Source: Ectobacillus ponti
GTDB lineage: Bacteria > Bacillota > Bacilli > Bacillales > Bacillaceae_G
DNA: 64,000 nucleotides
Reading direction: 5' to 3'
NCBI RefSeq assembly: GCF_024294785.1
Contig: NZ_JANCLT010000003.1
Location: 141,037-205,036 of the forward strand
Each line of letters opens with the position of its first letter. Position 1 is the first letter of the stretch. Below are positions 43,443 through 54,470 of this stretch, piece by piece. The position numbers were made by a program, and so were the translations under genes. Under the pieces are notes generated by a model. The model did not search any database, was not told the origin of the DNA, and saw nothing but the letters and a program-made list of their open reading frames with translations.

Positions 43443-44243
43443 TTGGGAATTATGCCAACAGATGAATGGCTGCGGGAGCAGTACGAGGACCCGGCAAAGC
43501 TTTGTGAACAGCGTTTGCGAGACCATGTGCCGCTGCCGCCTTCGCACATCTACCGCTTTCTGGCCGCCCGCGGGATGTACCGGCCGGTTCCGGGCGGCTT
43601 GGAGGAAGTGAAGGAGCTGCAGCAGGCTGGGATTTGGCGCGGCCTGCGGCGGGAGTACCAGGAGCTGCGCCGCTGGCTGCAGGGCCCGGACATTCCGGTC
43701 TATATTTTTCCGTCAGACGCCTACAATCGCCGGATTCAGCGGGAATACGGCGGAAAAAGCGGGCTGGCATTTCCTGGCTGCCTGTTCATATTTGTGTCAA
43801 GCCGGAATGAGCTGGAGGAGCTGAAGGCGGTGCTGACACATGAGTATCATCATGTATGCCGGCTGCAGCAGCTGCCGGCAGAGGAGCATGACGGCACCCT
43901 GCTGGACTCGATGATCATGGAAGGCTTGGCGGAAGCGGCAGTGCGGGAGCGGCATGGTTCGGAGCGGCACGCAGCCTGGGTTTCCTACTATACAAAGGAG
44001 GAAGCCGTGAAGCTCTGGTCCACCTATTTGGAAAAATTTCAGCAGGTGGGCAGAGGCACGCGCAAGCACGAGGATTTGCTGAACGGGCTGCATATTTATC
44101 CGCGCATGCTTGGCTATGCGGTTGGATTTTATATAGTAGAAGAATGTATGCAGGAGAATCGGTATACCACCCGGCAGCTGCTGGGCACGCCGGCGGAAAA
44201 AATTTTACAGCAGGCTCCGTCTTTTGCTAAAACACGCCCTTGA
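43443..44243 (+). CDS. yjaZ: YjaZ, DUF2268 putative zinc protease
   Basis: 266-aa protein with a zinc-peptidase-like HEYHH motif (VLTHEYHHVCRLQQ, about residue 137) and a downstream Glu (SMIMEGLAEAAV), the DUF2268 arrangement. The start is TTG 43443 after GGGGGGAAGAG; ATG 43452 is the alternative. Substrate unknown. Its slot after fabF matches B. subtilis yjaZ. Confidence 0.85.
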   Translation: MGIMPTDEWLREQYEDPAKLCEQRLRDHVPLPPSHIYRFLAARGMYRPVPGGLEEVKELQQAGIWRGLRREYQELRRWLQGPDIPVYIFPSDAYNRRIQREYGGKSGLAFPGCLFIFVSSRNELEELKAVLTHEYHHVCRLQQLPAEEHDGTLLDSMIMEGLAEAAVRERHGSERHAAWVSYYTKEEAVKLWSTYLEKFQQVGRGTRKHEDLLNGLHIYPRMLGYAVGFYIVEECMQENRYTTRQLLGTPAEKILQQAPSFAKTRP

Positions 44244-44256
44244 AAAAGGGCGTTTT
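44229..44256 (+). terminator. Terminator of yjaZ
   Basis: ACGCCCTT / AAGGGCGT stem around the stop codon, then TTTT. Confidence 0.85.
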
Positions 44257-44434
44257 GTACGTTTTTTGCCGACCTGGCAGGGAAAGGAGAGAAAAACAGG
44301 CCCCTGCATAAAAAAGGAAACGGACAGGAAAAATAGAAATAGACGTAATTCAATATATTTCCTCCCATGGAATAAATTGCGGAACGCCTGACCATAATGG
44401 TATGTACAAACAGTTGTGAAGTGAGGGGTAAGAC

Positions 44435-45181
44435 ATGTTGTATCTGCATGACGTATGGGTAAACTGGTTTGAAGGTGAAGAGAACGGCTATAACGTCTGT
44501 CATTTCTTCGAGTGGCGCAAGGATGACACAATTGAACTGCTCGACCAGGTTCCATTAGTGAAGGTGGATTCCGAGCTGTTCCATTATATCGAAAATGAAC
44601 TGCTGGAGCTGCCGCCGAAGCTGATGGAGGATATCTATCAAAAGGCGTATATCCGTAAAAATCATGAGCGCATCCAGCTCGACTACTGCTTCGTTGTCTC
44701 GGACGGCACTGGCATCTTGGCAGTGGATACAATCGGCTACAATATCCCAATCCGCAAGAGCCGCCTGATTCCGCGCCAGGAGCAGATGGTGTATGATATG
44801 CTTGCAAACGTGGAAGCGGAAAAGTACGAATACCGGTCGGCATCACAGCAAAAAGAACATCATATTCTATCTCCTTCGCCTTACATGATGAGCGGTTTGA
44901 CACGAAAGGAAAGACAGCTCAAGCAACTGTTGTTCATGGCACTAGACCAGCTGCATACAACCCGGAACGCCGCAGAAATTCGTTATTGGTACACAGAATG
45001 GGATCCAAGCGCTTATCAGGATATTCAAAGCCTGCCGTTTGAAGATGTATGGGCCCGCTTATATGAAGAGGCCAAATATGGCTGGACGCAGAAGCATGAG
45101 CAGCTGTGCGAGCGCCTTGTAAAGGGGCAGCCATTCTTTGAAAAGCTGTGGGAAATGGAAAAGGAACCGAAAGTGAATTAA
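44435..45181 (+). CDS. yjbA: YjbA, UPF0736 (DUF3603) protein
   Basis: 248-aa soluble protein beginning [20 protein letters not shown], a Bacillus-specific conserved family without known function. Trp/Tyr-rich blocks ([23 protein letters not shown]) are conserved. ATG 44435 follows GTGAGGGG. Same position as in B. subtilis, though the app genes that separate yjaZ and yjbA there are absent. Confidence 0.88.
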   Translation: MLYLHDVWVNWFEGEENGYNVCHFFEWRKDDTIELLDQVPLVKVDSELFHYIENELLELPPKLMEDIYQKAYIRKNHERIQLDYCFVVSDGTGILAVDTIGYNIPIRKSRLIPRQEQMVYDMLANVEAEKYEYRSASQQKEHHILSPSPYMMSGLTRKERQLKQLLFMALDQLHTTRNAAEIRYWYTEWDPSAYQDIQSLPFEDVWARLYEEAKYGWTQKHEQLCERLVKGQPFFEKLWEMEKEPKVN

Positions 45182-45185
45182 GCAT

Positions 45186-45225
45186 AAGGGATGTGGAAGC
45201 CTAAGAGGGCGGCACATCCCTTTTT
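45186..45225 (+). terminator. Terminator of yjbA
   Basis: AAGGGATGTG / CACATCCCTT stem with T-run. Confidence 0.85.
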
Positions 45226-45250
45226 ATTTAGCCGGAAAGGAGGCAAAATG

Positions 45251-45412
45251 ATGGGAGATTGGAATGAACAGGCAGCGCCGAACAATCATATGCCGGCAAG
45301 TCAGTACCGGTACGCGAAACAGCAGAACCATGAGTTCTCCGAGGAGCTTTCCGATGGCGGAGAGCGTGAACGGATGATCCAAGAGCTGCGCCAAACGAAG
45401 AAAAAGCGATAG
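45251..45412 (+). CDS. Small hydrophilic protein, 53 aa
   Basis: MGDWNEQAAPNNHMPASQYR start and basic end RQTKKKR. AAAGGAGG lies seven bases before ATG 45251 (ATG 45248 is closer to it). It lies after the yjbA terminator and before a bidirectional terminator, so it would be a monocistronic small gene. I do not recognise the family. Confidence 0.65.
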   Translation: MGDWNEQAAPNNHMPASQYRYAKQQNHEFSEELSDGGERERMIQELRQTKKKR

Positions 45413-45455
45413 TCCTGTTGGAGAATGAATGAATCTGAATGGTTTCAGACAGAAA

Positions 45456-45482
45456 AAGACGCAGCGTGTGCTGCGTCTTCTT
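45456..45482. terminator. Bidirectional terminator between small gene and trpS
   Basis: AAGACGCAGC / GCTGCGTCTT stem with A-run left and T-rich right. Confidence 0.9.
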
Positions 45483-45491
45483 TCATTAATA

Positions 45492-46747
<1,256 letters not shown>

Positions 46748-46792
46748 ATGTTGTTTTATAACACATTATAGCAAATCAAACAAAAGATGCAA

Positions 46793-47179
46793 CTAGACGA
46801 GAACAGAAAAGCTGATGATCATGGAAACAGCCGCCAGAAGCAGGCCTGTCCCAAGAATTGGCTTTGTCCAGTGGAACGAATAGCTGCGGAACAGAATTTC
46901 ATCATCGTCCAGCCTTCTCGGTTCTGCTTCCTCAATCAAGGAAGCAGCCTTGCTGTTCGTCCGTTTAAAGACTTTGCGGAAGGCATAGCGTGTAGTATTG
47001 AAAAAGCCGCGTTCAATCAGAAACATGAAGCCGCCGACAACCACAAGCGGCATGGCAATATAGAACATGCTGTTGACAAAATGCAGCAGAAACCCGCCGT
47101 CTGCCAAGACGGCAGCCACAGCGGACATGACAGCGGCCAACAGCGCCAGCAAACCGGTACGCGTAAGTGTTTCGTTCAA
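46793..47179 (-). CDS. DUF3899-family membrane protein
   Basis: 128-aa protein with three to four membrane helices (LLALLAAVMSAVAAVLADGG, IAMPLVVVGGFMFLIERG, PILGTGLLLAAVSMIISF) and a cytosolic loop rich in Arg/Lys. It agrees with DUF3899 as I recall it; function unknown. The start is TTG 47179 after GGAGGG. It is upstream of the trpS T-box on the same strand. Confidence 0.7.
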   Translation of the reverse strand: MNETLTRTGLLALLAAVMSAVAAVLADGGFLLHFVNSMFYIAMPLVVVGGFMFLIERGFFNTTRYAFRKVFKRTNSKAASLIEEAEPRRLDDDEILFRSYSFHWTKPILGTGLLLAAVSMIISFSVLV

Positions 47180-47324
47180 GGATAACTCCCTCCAGCTTAT
47201 CAGAAAAATAGTATCACCATTATACTATAATGTTTCGGAGAAAGACTACTGGCACTATAACCGCATTTTCACACAAAAAAGCAAATAATTACAAGAAAAT
47301 TATGAAATAAATTATTTTATAAAA

Positions 47325-47379
47325 ATTTTTCAGGAAAATATAAAAATTTTATTCACAATTCTTTTCTAGTATGTATAAT
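47325..47379 (+). promoter_or_regulatory. oppA promoter with CodY-like box
   Basis: TTCACA (47352-47357), 16-base spacer, TATAAT (47374-47379). ATTTTTCAGGAAAAT at 47325-47339 matches the CodY motif AATTTTCWGAAAATT at 12 of 15 positions. The leader to the oppA start is about 120 bases. Confidence 0.55.
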
Positions 47380-47508
47380 GAAAAGAGTAGAGGCTTAATG
47401 ACTGATAATTTTGTAAATGCATCCAAAAATATTTTCACACAAAAGGTTTCTACATATAAAGAGAGAGAGAAAATAGAATATAGTCCAAGTTCAGGGAGGG
47501 TTTACTTC

Positions 47509-49152
47509 ATGAAGAAACAGCTTACATTTGCTCTCGCGTCTGCCTTGACAGTCAGCACTGTGCTGGCAGGCTGCGGCAACGACGAGAAAAAGGCTTCCGA
47601 TGCCAAAGCGAAAGAAGGAGGACCGAGCGGCGAGCAAGTGCTGAACCTGTTGGAAGCTTCCGAGATTCCGACGATGGATACAGTGCTGGCGACAGACGCA
47701 GTGTCCTTCAATGTGATGACGAACACAATGGAAGGCCTGTATGTGCTGGGCAAGGACGATAAGCCGATGCCGGGTGCTGCAGAATCTTATGCCGCAAGCG
47801 AAGACGGCAAGAAGTACACCTTCAAGCTGCGCAAAGATGCCAAGTGGTCCAATGGCGACCCTGTAACGGCAAAGGACTTCGTATACGCATGGAAGCGCGC
47901 GGTGGACAAAGCGACGGCTGCCGAGTATGCATACATCATGTTTGATGTGAAAAATGCCGAGAAAATTAACAAAGGCGAGCTGCCGGCCGATCAATTAGGC
48001 ATAAAAGCAGTTGATGACTATACATTGGAAGTAGAGCTGGAGCGTCCGGTTCCGTACTTCATTTCCCTTATTTCTTTCTCGACCTTCTATCCGCAGGATG
48101 AGAAGTTTGTGAAGGCGCAGGGCGACAAGTTTGGCCTGGAGGCAAGCACAACGGTGTATAACGGCCCGTTCGTGCTGAGTGAGTGGAAGCATGAGCAGAG
48201 CTTCCAGCTGAAGAAAAATGACAGCTACTGGGATCAAACCAATGTCAAGCTGAGCACAATCAACTTCAACATCGTAAAAGACGTGGCAACGGGCGTGAAC
48301 CTGTTTGAAACGAAAGAGGTGGACCGTGCCGGCTTGACTGCGGAATTTGTGGACAAGTACAAGAGCACACCGGAATTTGTGACAAAGCAGGATCCGTCTG
48401 TATTCTTTGTCCGGATGAACGAAAAGAACAAAGCGCTGGCCAACAAAAACATCCGCAAAGCCATTATGACGGGCTTTGACAAGGAAGGCATCGCGAATGT
48501 GCTGTTGAATAATGGCTCCATTGCTGCCGGAGGCCTTGTGCCGAAGGACTTTGTGTCCGGGCCGGACAAGAAGGATTTCCGCGCGGAAAATGGCGATTTG
48601 GCAAAGACAAATGTCAAAAAAGCGAAGGAATTGTTTGAAGCTGGCAAAAAAGAACTTGGAGTTGACACAATTCAACTTGAATTGTTAAACTTTGATAGTG
48701 AAAGTGCGAAGAAAATTGGCGAATACTTGAAGGAGCAGCTGGAAAAGAATTTGCCGGGCTTGACGATTACCATCAAGCAGCAGCCTTTTGCACAAAAGCT
48801 GAAGCTTGAAACGAACGGACAATATGATTTGTCCTTTGCCGGATGGGGACCTGACTATCCAGATCCAATGACATTCGTCGATATGTTCGTAACAAACGGT
48901 GCCCACAACCAAATGGGCTACTCCAATGCGAAGTACGACGAGCTGATTCAAAAGGGCAAGACGGATATGACAGACCTGAAGGCGCGCTGGAACAACCTGT
49001 TGGAAGCTGAGAACATTCTATTTGAAGATGCGGCGATTGCACCTGTGTATCAGCGCGGACGCGCATTCCTGCAAAAGGAATATGTAAAGGGCATTGTTGA
49101 GCACAACTTCGGCGGAGACTTCAGCTTCAAGTGGGCCTACGTTCAGAAGTAA
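47509..49152 (+). CDS. oppA: Oligopeptide-binding lipoprotein OppA
   Basis: 547-aa SBP-family 5 protein that captures peptides for import. Signal peptide with lipobox VLAGC (MKKQLTFALASALTVSTVLAGC), then GEQVLNLLEASEIPTMD and YTFKLRKDAKWSNGDPVTAKDFVYAWKR, the family signature. ATG 47509 follows CAGGGAGGG. First gene of oppABCDF; import of signalling peptides for competence and sporulation is a known role of Opp in Bacillus. Confidence 0.95.
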   Translation: MKKQLTFALASALTVSTVLAGCGNDEKKASDAKAKEGGPSGEQVLNLLEASEIPTMDTVLATDAVSFNVMTNTMEGLYVLGKDDKPMPGAAESYAASEDGKKYTFKLRKDAKWSNGDPVTAKDFVYAWKRAVDKATAAEYAYIMFDVKNAEKINKGELPADQLGIKAVDDYTLEVELERPVPYFISLISFSTFYPQDEKFVKAQGDKFGLEASTTVYNGPFVLSEWKHEQSFQLKKNDSYWDQTNVKLSTINFNIVKDVATGVNLFETKEVDRAGLTAEFVDKYKSTPEFVTKQDPSVFFVRMNEKNKALANKNIRKAIMTGFDKEGIANVLLNNGSIAAGGLVPKDFVSGPDKKDFRAENGDLAKTNVKKAKELFEAGKKELGVDTIQLELLNFDSESAKKIGEYLKEQLEKNLPGLTITIKQQPFAQKLKLETNGQYDLSFAGWGPDYPDPMTFVDMFVTNGAHNQMGYSNAKYDELIQKGKTDMTDLKARWNNLLEAENILFEDAAIAPVYQRGRAFLQKEYVKGIVEHNFGGDFSFKWAYVQK

Positions 49153-49166
49153 CAACATAAGGAACA

Positions 49167-49225
49167 GTTTGCAGTCCAAAGGGTATATGCTTATGAAGGG
49201 CATGTACTCTTTTCTTACTGCAAAC
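49167..49225 (+). other. Intercistronic hairpin between oppA and oppB
   Basis: Outer stem GTTTGCAGT / ACTGCAAAC and inner 13-base stem AAAGGGTATATGC / GCATGTACTCTTT (two G-U pairs). No T-run follows; it probably protects or limits the transcript so that oppA message exceeds oppBCDF. Confidence 0.75.
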
Positions 49226-49287
49226 CACAAAAGTCCAATTTTACACAAAATTGGCAGAACATTTCGCAAATATGAGGAGGTGCTGTT

Positions 49288-50217
49288 GTGGGACGTTATA
49301 CATTACAACGTTTCGGCTACATGATTATCACGCTGTTTTTGATTACAACTTTCACATTCTTCCTGATGAAGCTGCTGCCGGGTTCTCCGCTGACAAACCA
49401 GGAAAAGCTGACACCGCAGCAAAAGGAGATTATTTTAGAAAAATACGGTCTAAATGACCCTGTACCAGTGCAGTACGCACGTTATATGGCCAACCTTGTG
49501 CAAGGTGATTTAGGTGTATCTTTCAAGTATGACAACAGACCAGTAACAGAAATGATCGGAACACGAATTGGGCCGTCCGCGCAATTGGGTTTCCAGGCAT
49601 TGCTGGTGGGTACATTCCTGGGCATTCTGCTGGGTATTGTGGCAGCTTTGCGCAATAACACATGGGCAGACTATGGGGCAACCGTTGTTTCCATCATCGG
49701 TATCTCTGTGCCATCCTTCGTATTCGCAGCCTTGCTGCAGTACTATGTGGGTGTAAAGCTGCAGTGGCTGCCGGTAGCCTTCTGGAAGGGCTTCGAATAT
49801 ACAATTCTTCCAACCATTTCATTGGCGGTAAGCGTAACAGCGACAATCGCCCGTTTTGCACGTACAGAGCTGCTTGAGGTTATGCATTCTGAATATATCT
49901 TAACTGCAAAAGCCAAAGGAATCAGCAAAAGTGTCATTATCATCAAGCATGCTCTCCGTAACGCACTGATTCCAATCATCACCATTCTGGGACCAATGAC
50001 AGTAAACCTGATGACAGGCACACTCGTTATTGAAAAGATTTTCGCCGTTCCTGGACTCGGGGAACAGTTTGTACAATCCATTACACTGAATGACTATACA
50101 GTCATCATGGGAACAACGATCTTCTACAGCGCCCTGTTTGTCATCGTCATCTTTATCGTTGACCTGCTGTATGGAGTGGTTGACCCTCGTATTCGTTTAG
50201 CAGGAGGGAAGAGCTGA
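49288..50217 (+). CDS. oppB: Oligopeptide ABC permease OppB
   Basis: 309-aa permease with six membrane segments; MGRYTLQRFGYMIITLFLITTFTFFLMKLLPGSP at the N-terminus and the EAA loop YILTAKAKGISKSVIIIKHALRNALIPI. The start is GTG 49288 after GAGGAGG. Its stop overlaps the oppC start (ATGA). Confidence 0.95.
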   Translation: MGRYTLQRFGYMIITLFLITTFTFFLMKLLPGSPLTNQEKLTPQQKEIILEKYGLNDPVPVQYARYMANLVQGDLGVSFKYDNRPVTEMIGTRIGPSAQLGFQALLVGTFLGILLGIVAALRNNTWADYGATVVSIIGISVPSFVFAALLQYYVGVKLQWLPVAFWKGFEYTILPTISLAVSVTATIARFARTELLEVMHSEYILTAKAKGISKSVIIIKHALRNALIPIITILGPMTVNLMTGTLVIEKIFAVPGLGEQFVQSITLNDYTVIMGTTIFYSALFVIVIFIVDLLYGVVDPRIRLAGGKS

Positions 50218-51224
50218 TGAAAGACTTGCAAAATATTTCTCCGGAACTGTTTCAGCCAGCCGACCACAGCAATGTGGACAACGAAGTCATCGCTCGTCCG
50301 AGCTTGACATTCTGGCAGGATGTAAGACACCGTTTGTTCCAAAACCGTGGTGCATTGTTCGGTGTAATTATGATTGTCGTAGTGGTGTTCTTTGCGGCAT
50401 TCGGTCCGTCCATGAGCAAATACTCCTATAAGGACCAGGATCTTGGCCGTTCCAAGCTGCCTCCGCGCATTACAGCACTGTCCTTTATTCCTTGGTTTGA
50501 CGGCAAGGATTCCAATGGGGTTGACCAGTACGCTAAGCGCAACATCAAAGAAGACTTCTGGTTCGGCACGGACGACCTGGGCCGCGACCAGTGGACAAGA
50601 ACATGGGAAGGCACTCGCGTATCCCTGTATATCGGTTTGCTCGCAGCAATTGTTGACATGCTCATCGGGGTAACCTACGGCGGTATTTCCGGCTTCTACG
50701 GCGGCCGTACGGACAACATCATGCAGCGTATTATAGAAGTATTGAACGGTATTCCGTACTTGATTGTTGTTATTCTATTGGTAATGGTGCTGGAGCCGGG
50801 TATTCTGTCCATTTCCCTGGCAATGGTGGCAACCGGCTGGATTAACATGTCCCGTATTGTGCGCGGACAGGTGCTGAAGCTGAAGAACCAGGAATACGTG
50901 CTGGCATCCCGCACGCTCGGTTCCTCCAACGGCAAGCTGATCGCGAAGCACTTGATTCCAAACGTAATGGGCCCGATCATCGTTATGGCGATGTTCACCA
51001 TCCCAAGCGCCATTTTCGCGGAAGCATTCTTGAGCTTTATCGGCCTTGGCATCCGTCCGCCGTTCGCATCCCTTGGTGCGCTCGTAAGCGATGGCTACAA
51101 GTCTATTCAAACGTATCCGCACGTGATGTTCATCCCGGCTGCGGTCATCAGTATTCTGATTTTGAGCTTCAACCTGTTGGCTGACGGATTGCGCGATGCG
51201 CTTGATCCGAAAATGCGCAAATAA
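50217..51224 (+). CDS. oppC: Oligopeptide ABC permease OppC
   Basis: 335-aa permease partner of OppB. The N-terminal cytosolic stretch and first helix ([20 protein letters not shown]) precede the core with the EAA loop [31 protein letters not shown] overlap with oppB gives coupled translation. Confidence 0.95.
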   Translation: MKDLQNISPELFQPADHSNVDNEVIARPSLTFWQDVRHRLFQNRGALFGVIMIVVVVFFAAFGPSMSKYSYKDQDLGRSKLPPRITALSFIPWFDGKDSNGVDQYAKRNIKEDFWFGTDDLGRDQWTRTWEGTRVSLYIGLLAAIVDMLIGVTYGGISGFYGGRTDNIMQRIIEVLNGIPYLIVVILLVMVLEPGILSISLAMVATGWINMSRIVRGQVLKLKNQEYVLASRTLGSSNGKLIAKHLIPNVMGPIIVMAMFTIPSAIFAEAFLSFIGLGIRPPFASLGALVSDGYKSIQTYPHVMFIPAAVISILILSFNLLADGLRDALDPKMRK

Positions 51225-51244
51225 ACTGGAAAGGAGAGGTGAAG

Positions 51245-52291
51245 ATGGAAAAAATTCTAGATGTAAAGAATCTGCAGGTCTCCTTTGAGACGCATGGAGG
51301 CATCGTGCAGGCAGTGCGCGGCGTAAGCTTTGACCTGAAAAAAGGCGAGACGCTGGCGATTGTAGGGGAGTCCGGCTCTGGTAAGTCCGTTACTTCCAAA
51401 GCTTTGATGGGCTTGATCCCAAACCCGCCAGGCCGTATTTCCGGCGGAGAAATCGTATTTGACGGCCGCGACCTGACAAAGCTGTCCGACAAGGATATGC
51501 AAAGCATCCGCGGCAAGGAAATCGCAATGATTTTCCAGGATCCGATGACATCCCTGAATCCGACGATGACAGTCGGCAATCAGATTATGGAAGGTCTGAT
51601 CAAGCATCAGGGCATGAGCAAAACAAATGCCCGCCAAAAGGCAGTGGAACTGATTGACCTCGTCGGTATTCCGAATCCGGAAGCGCGTCTGAAGCAATAT
51701 CCGCACCAATTCTCCGGCGGTATGAGACAGCGTGTCGTCATCGCGATGGCGCTGGCCTGCAATCCAAAGCTGTTGATCGCGGACGAGCCGACAACCGCTC
51801 TTGACGTAACGATCCAGGCGCAAATCCTGGAGCTGATGAAGGATATTCAGAAGAAGACAGACTCTGCGATTATCTTCATCACGCATGACCTTGGCGTTGT
51901 AGCTAACGTGGCAGACCGCGTGGCGGTTATGTACGCTGGGAAAATTGTTGAAATCGGCACTGTAGATGAAATCTTCTACAATCCGAAGCATCCGTACACT
52001 TGGGGTCTTCTGGCTTCCATGCCAAGCCTGGAGGGCGGAGAAGATGAGCTGTATGCAATCCCGGGCTCTCCTCCAGACCTGATCAAGCCGCCAAAGGGCG
52101 ATGCATTTGCGGCACGCAATCCGCAGGCACTGAAGATTGACTTTGAAATGGAGCCGCCGATGTTCAAGGTGAGCGACACACATTATGCGGCGACTTGGCT
52201 CTTGCATCCAAATGCGCCGAAGGTGGAAGCGCCGGAAGTGGTGCAAAACCGCATTCGCCAAATGAAAGCAGGTGAGCGCAATGGCAAATAA
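51245..52291 (+). CDS. oppD: Oligopeptide ABC ATPase OppD
   Basis: 348-aa ATPase: Walker A GESGSGKS (about residue 41), signature FSGGMRQRV and Walker [13 protein letters not shown], plus the oligopeptide-type C-terminal region ([20 protein letters not shown]). ATG 51245 is chosen over GTG 51239 because AAGGAGAG spacing fits it. Its end overlaps the oppF start. Confidence 0.95.
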   Translation: MEKILDVKNLQVSFETHGGIVQAVRGVSFDLKKGETLAIVGESGSGKSVTSKALMGLIPNPPGRISGGEIVFDGRDLTKLSDKDMQSIRGKEIAMIFQDPMTSLNPTMTVGNQIMEGLIKHQGMSKTNARQKAVELIDLVGIPNPEARLKQYPHQFSGGMRQRVVIAMALACNPKLLIADEPTTALDVTIQAQILELMKDIQKKTDSAIIFITHDLGVVANVADRVAVMYAGKIVEIGTVDEIFYNPKHPYTWGLLASMPSLEGGEDELYAIPGSPPDLIKPPKGDAFAARNPQALKIDFEMEPPMFKVSDTHYAATWLLHPNAPKVEAPEVVQNRIRQMKAGERNGK

Positions 52292-53219
52292 CCGTGAGAA
52301 GCTGTTGGAAATCAAGGACCTGAAGCAATACTTCAAGGTTGGCGGCGGCAACGTCGTAAAGGCGATTGACGACATCACGTTTGATATTTATAAGGGTGAG
52401 ACATTCGGCTTGGTAGGCGAATCCGGCTCCGGCAAGTCCACAACCGGCCGCACCATTATCCGTTTGTACGATGCGACAGCCGGTGAAGTGTTGTTCAACG
52501 GCGAGAATGTACACGGAAAGAAATCCAAGGCTGAGCTGAAGAAGTTCAACCGTAAAATGCAGATGATTTTCCAGGATCCATACGCATCCCTGAACCCGCG
52601 TATGACAGTTGCGGATATCATCGCGGAAGGCATTGATATTCATGGTCTGGCAAAGTCCAGAGAAGACCGCATGAAGCGCGTATATGAGCTGCTGGAAACG
52701 GTAGGCTTGAACCGCGAACACGCAAACCGCTACCCGCACGAATTTTCCGGAGGCCAAAGACAGCGTATCGGGATTGCCCGCGCATTGGCGGTGGAGCCGG
52801 AGTTCATTATTGCAGACGAGCCGATTTCCGCGCTGGACGTGTCCATTCAGGCACAGGTTGTCAACCTGCTGAAGCGCCTGCAAAATGAAAAGGGCTTAAC
52901 ATATCTCTTCATCGCCCACGACCTGTCCATGGTAAAATACATCAGTGATCGTATCGGTGTTATGTACCACGGCAAAATCGTGGAATTGGCGGAAAGTGAA
53001 GAGCTGTATGCCAACCCGATTCACCCGTATACAAAATCCTTGCTGTCAGCGATTCCGCTTCCAGATCCGGACTATGAGCGCAACCGTAAGCGTATTGTCT
53101 ACGATCCGAAGCAGCATGACTATGCCAATGAAGAGCCGAAGATGCGTGAAATCCGCCCTGGCCACTTCGTGCTTTGCTCTGAAGCGGAGTACAAGAAGTA
53201 TAAGGAATTGTATCAATAA
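52281..53219 (+). CDS. oppF: Oligopeptide ABC ATPase OppF
   Basis: 312-aa ATPase with Walker [10 protein letters not shown], signature FSGGQRQRI and Walker B FIIADEPISALD, and the OppF C-terminal HPYTKSLLSAIPLPDP block. The start overlaps the end of oppD by 11 bases. Last gene of the operon, closed by a long stem terminator. Confidence 0.95.
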   Translation: MANNREKLLEIKDLKQYFKVGGGNVVKAIDDITFDIYKGETFGLVGESGSGKSTTGRTIIRLYDATAGEVLFNGENVHGKKSKAELKKFNRKMQMIFQDPYASLNPRMTVADIIAEGIDIHGLAKSREDRMKRVYELLETVGLNREHANRYPHEFSGGQRQRIGIARALAVEPEFIIADEPISALDVSIQAQVVNLLKRLQNEKGLTYLFIAHDLSMVKYISDRIGVMYHGKIVELAESEELYANPIHPYTKSLLSAIPLPDPDYERNRKRIVYDPKQHDYANEEPKMREIRPGHFVLCSEAEYKKYKELYQ

Positions 53220-53265
53220 GAAAAAGAGATCGTGCTCCTTTGGTGCACGGTCTCTTTTTCTTATT
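53215..53265 (+). terminator. Terminator of oppABCDF
   Basis: Fifteen-base outer arms AATAAGAAAAAGAGA / TCTCTTTTTCTTATT plus inner CGTGC / GCACG. Confidence 0.93.
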
Positions 53266-53316
53266 GTACTGATGCGTCCGGCAATCTAACAATGCAGCCG
53301 TTGTATATATTTCACC

Positions 53317-53355
53317 AAGTAAAAAACCCCCGCAGCTGCAGAGGGGTTTTTACTT
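53317..53355 (-). terminator. Terminator of the 67-aa membrane protein gene
   Basis: AAGTAAAAAACCCC / GGGGTTTTTACTT arms with a GCAGCTGC inner palindrome; A-run reads as T-run on the minus strand. Confidence 0.85.
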
Positions 53356-53378
53356 ATTGTATAGGTTTTGTACAGGGA

Positions 53379-53582
53379 TTAATACGTCTTTTTTCTGTAG
53401 ATGCCTTTGCCGCCGACAGCCTTCCAGCCTGTCTGGGTGCGGGCAGTCCAATCCACAAATTCCGTGCGCTTCTTGCCGCCGAATACCTTTTCGCCAATGC
53501 CGTTTGTCAGAACGCCCATGAGCGCTGTAATGCCGATGATCAAGCCTGCCACAATTGCCAGGTCCACGAAATAGCCCAACAT
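53379..53582 (-). CDS. Small single-span membrane protein, 67 aa
   Basis: MLGYFVDLAIVAGLIIGITALMG forms one membrane helix near the N-terminus; the remainder is basic and glycine-rich (GGKKRTEFVDW, AVGGKGIYRKKTY). AAGGGGGA lies six bases before ATG 53582, and a strong terminator follows. It separates oppF from spx. Family not recognised. Confidence 0.7.
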   Translation of the reverse strand: MLGYFVDLAIVAGLIIGITALMGVLTNGIGEKVFGGKKRTEFVDWTARTQTGWKAVGGKGIYRKKTY

Positions 53583-53892
53583 ATGAAGTCCCCCTTGTTT
53601 GAAATAGTCCCTGTCTATATTGTAAGCGAAAACATGCCGGAAGAAAAGGAAATCTATGAATTGCGACAATGTTCTGCAAGCTTTGCGCGATCCTTAAGTT
53701 TGTATAGGTTTTGTGCAGGTTTTTTTTCGTCTTTTTAAAGAAATAGATGTATATTTCCGGGAGGATGTATTGTATAATGATTATTGAAGTTACTTATTTA
53801 TAGTAATTGTAATTTGAAAAATGTTTTCAGTTCTCGGGACTGTTTGTTAGAGAGTACGTGTAAGTACTTATTGTTAGGAGAGTGAGTAAGAG

Positions 53893-54288
53893 ATGGTAAC
53901 TTTATATAGTTCCCCAAGCTGTACGTCCTGCAGAAAGGCAAAGCAGTGGCTGGAGGAAAATCACATTCCATACACAGAGCGGAATATTTTTTCCGAGCCG
54001 TTGACGATTGAGGAGATTAAGGAAATTCTTCGCATGACAGAGAGCGGCACCGATGAAATTATCTCAACCCGTTCCAAAATTTTTCAAGAGCTGAACATCA
54101 ATGTAGAAGCACTTCCGCTTCAAGACTTATACAAAATTATCCGCGACTATCCGGGCATCCTGCGCCGTCCGATCATCATTGACGAGAAGCGTCTGCAGGT
54201 TGGCTATAATGAAGATGAGATCCGCCGCTTCCTGCCGCGTACCGTCCGTACGTTCCAGCTTCGTGAAGCGCAGCGCCTTGTAAACTGA
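53893..54288 (+). CDS. spx: Spx, redox-sensing transcription regulator
   Basis: 131-aa ArsC-like protein, exactly typical. Spx binds the alpha C-terminal domain of RNA polymerase and activates thiol-stress genes. The redox switch Cys10-x-x-Cys13 (SPSCTSCRK), Gly52 needed for alpha-CTD contact, and the RPI motif with Arg92 are present. AGGAGAG precedes ATG 53893. Its degradation by ClpXP needs YjbH/SpxH, encoded at 62561. Confidence 0.97.
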   Translation: MVTLYSSPSCTSCRKAKQWLEENHIPYTERNIFSEPLTIEEIKEILRMTESGTDEIISTRSKIFQELNINVEALPLQDLYKIIRDYPGILRRPIIIDEKRLQVGYNEDEIRRFLPRTVRTFQLREAQRLVN

Positions 54289-54310
54289 CGGAGCCCAGTC
54301 GAACTATATG

Positions 54311-54352
54311 AAATAGACCAACACTTTCAGCCCGGTGATGGTCTATTTTTCA
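54311..54352 (+). terminator. Terminator of spx
   Basis: AAATAGACCA / TGGTCTATTT arms with T-run. Confidence 0.8.
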
Positions 54353-54442
54353 TTCCAGGCTGTGGGGGGCATATACCGCTGTTTCACTGCCGGATGAGTG
54401 GGTGTACAGTCAGCGATTTCCCCCAAAACAGCCTCTACAAAA

Positions 54443-54470
54443 AAGGCCTTCTACAACATGTAGAAGGTCT
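54443..54470 (-). terminator. Terminator of yjbE
   Basis: CCTTCTACA / TGTAGAAGG stem directly after the minus-strand stop, with an A-rich stretch at 54438-54444 reading as T on the minus strand. Confidence 0.8.

Noticed and set aside
42109-43443. 444-codon open frame antisense to fabF
   Set aside because: Opposes an intact FabF with all catalytic residues; no ribosome site or recognisable motif.
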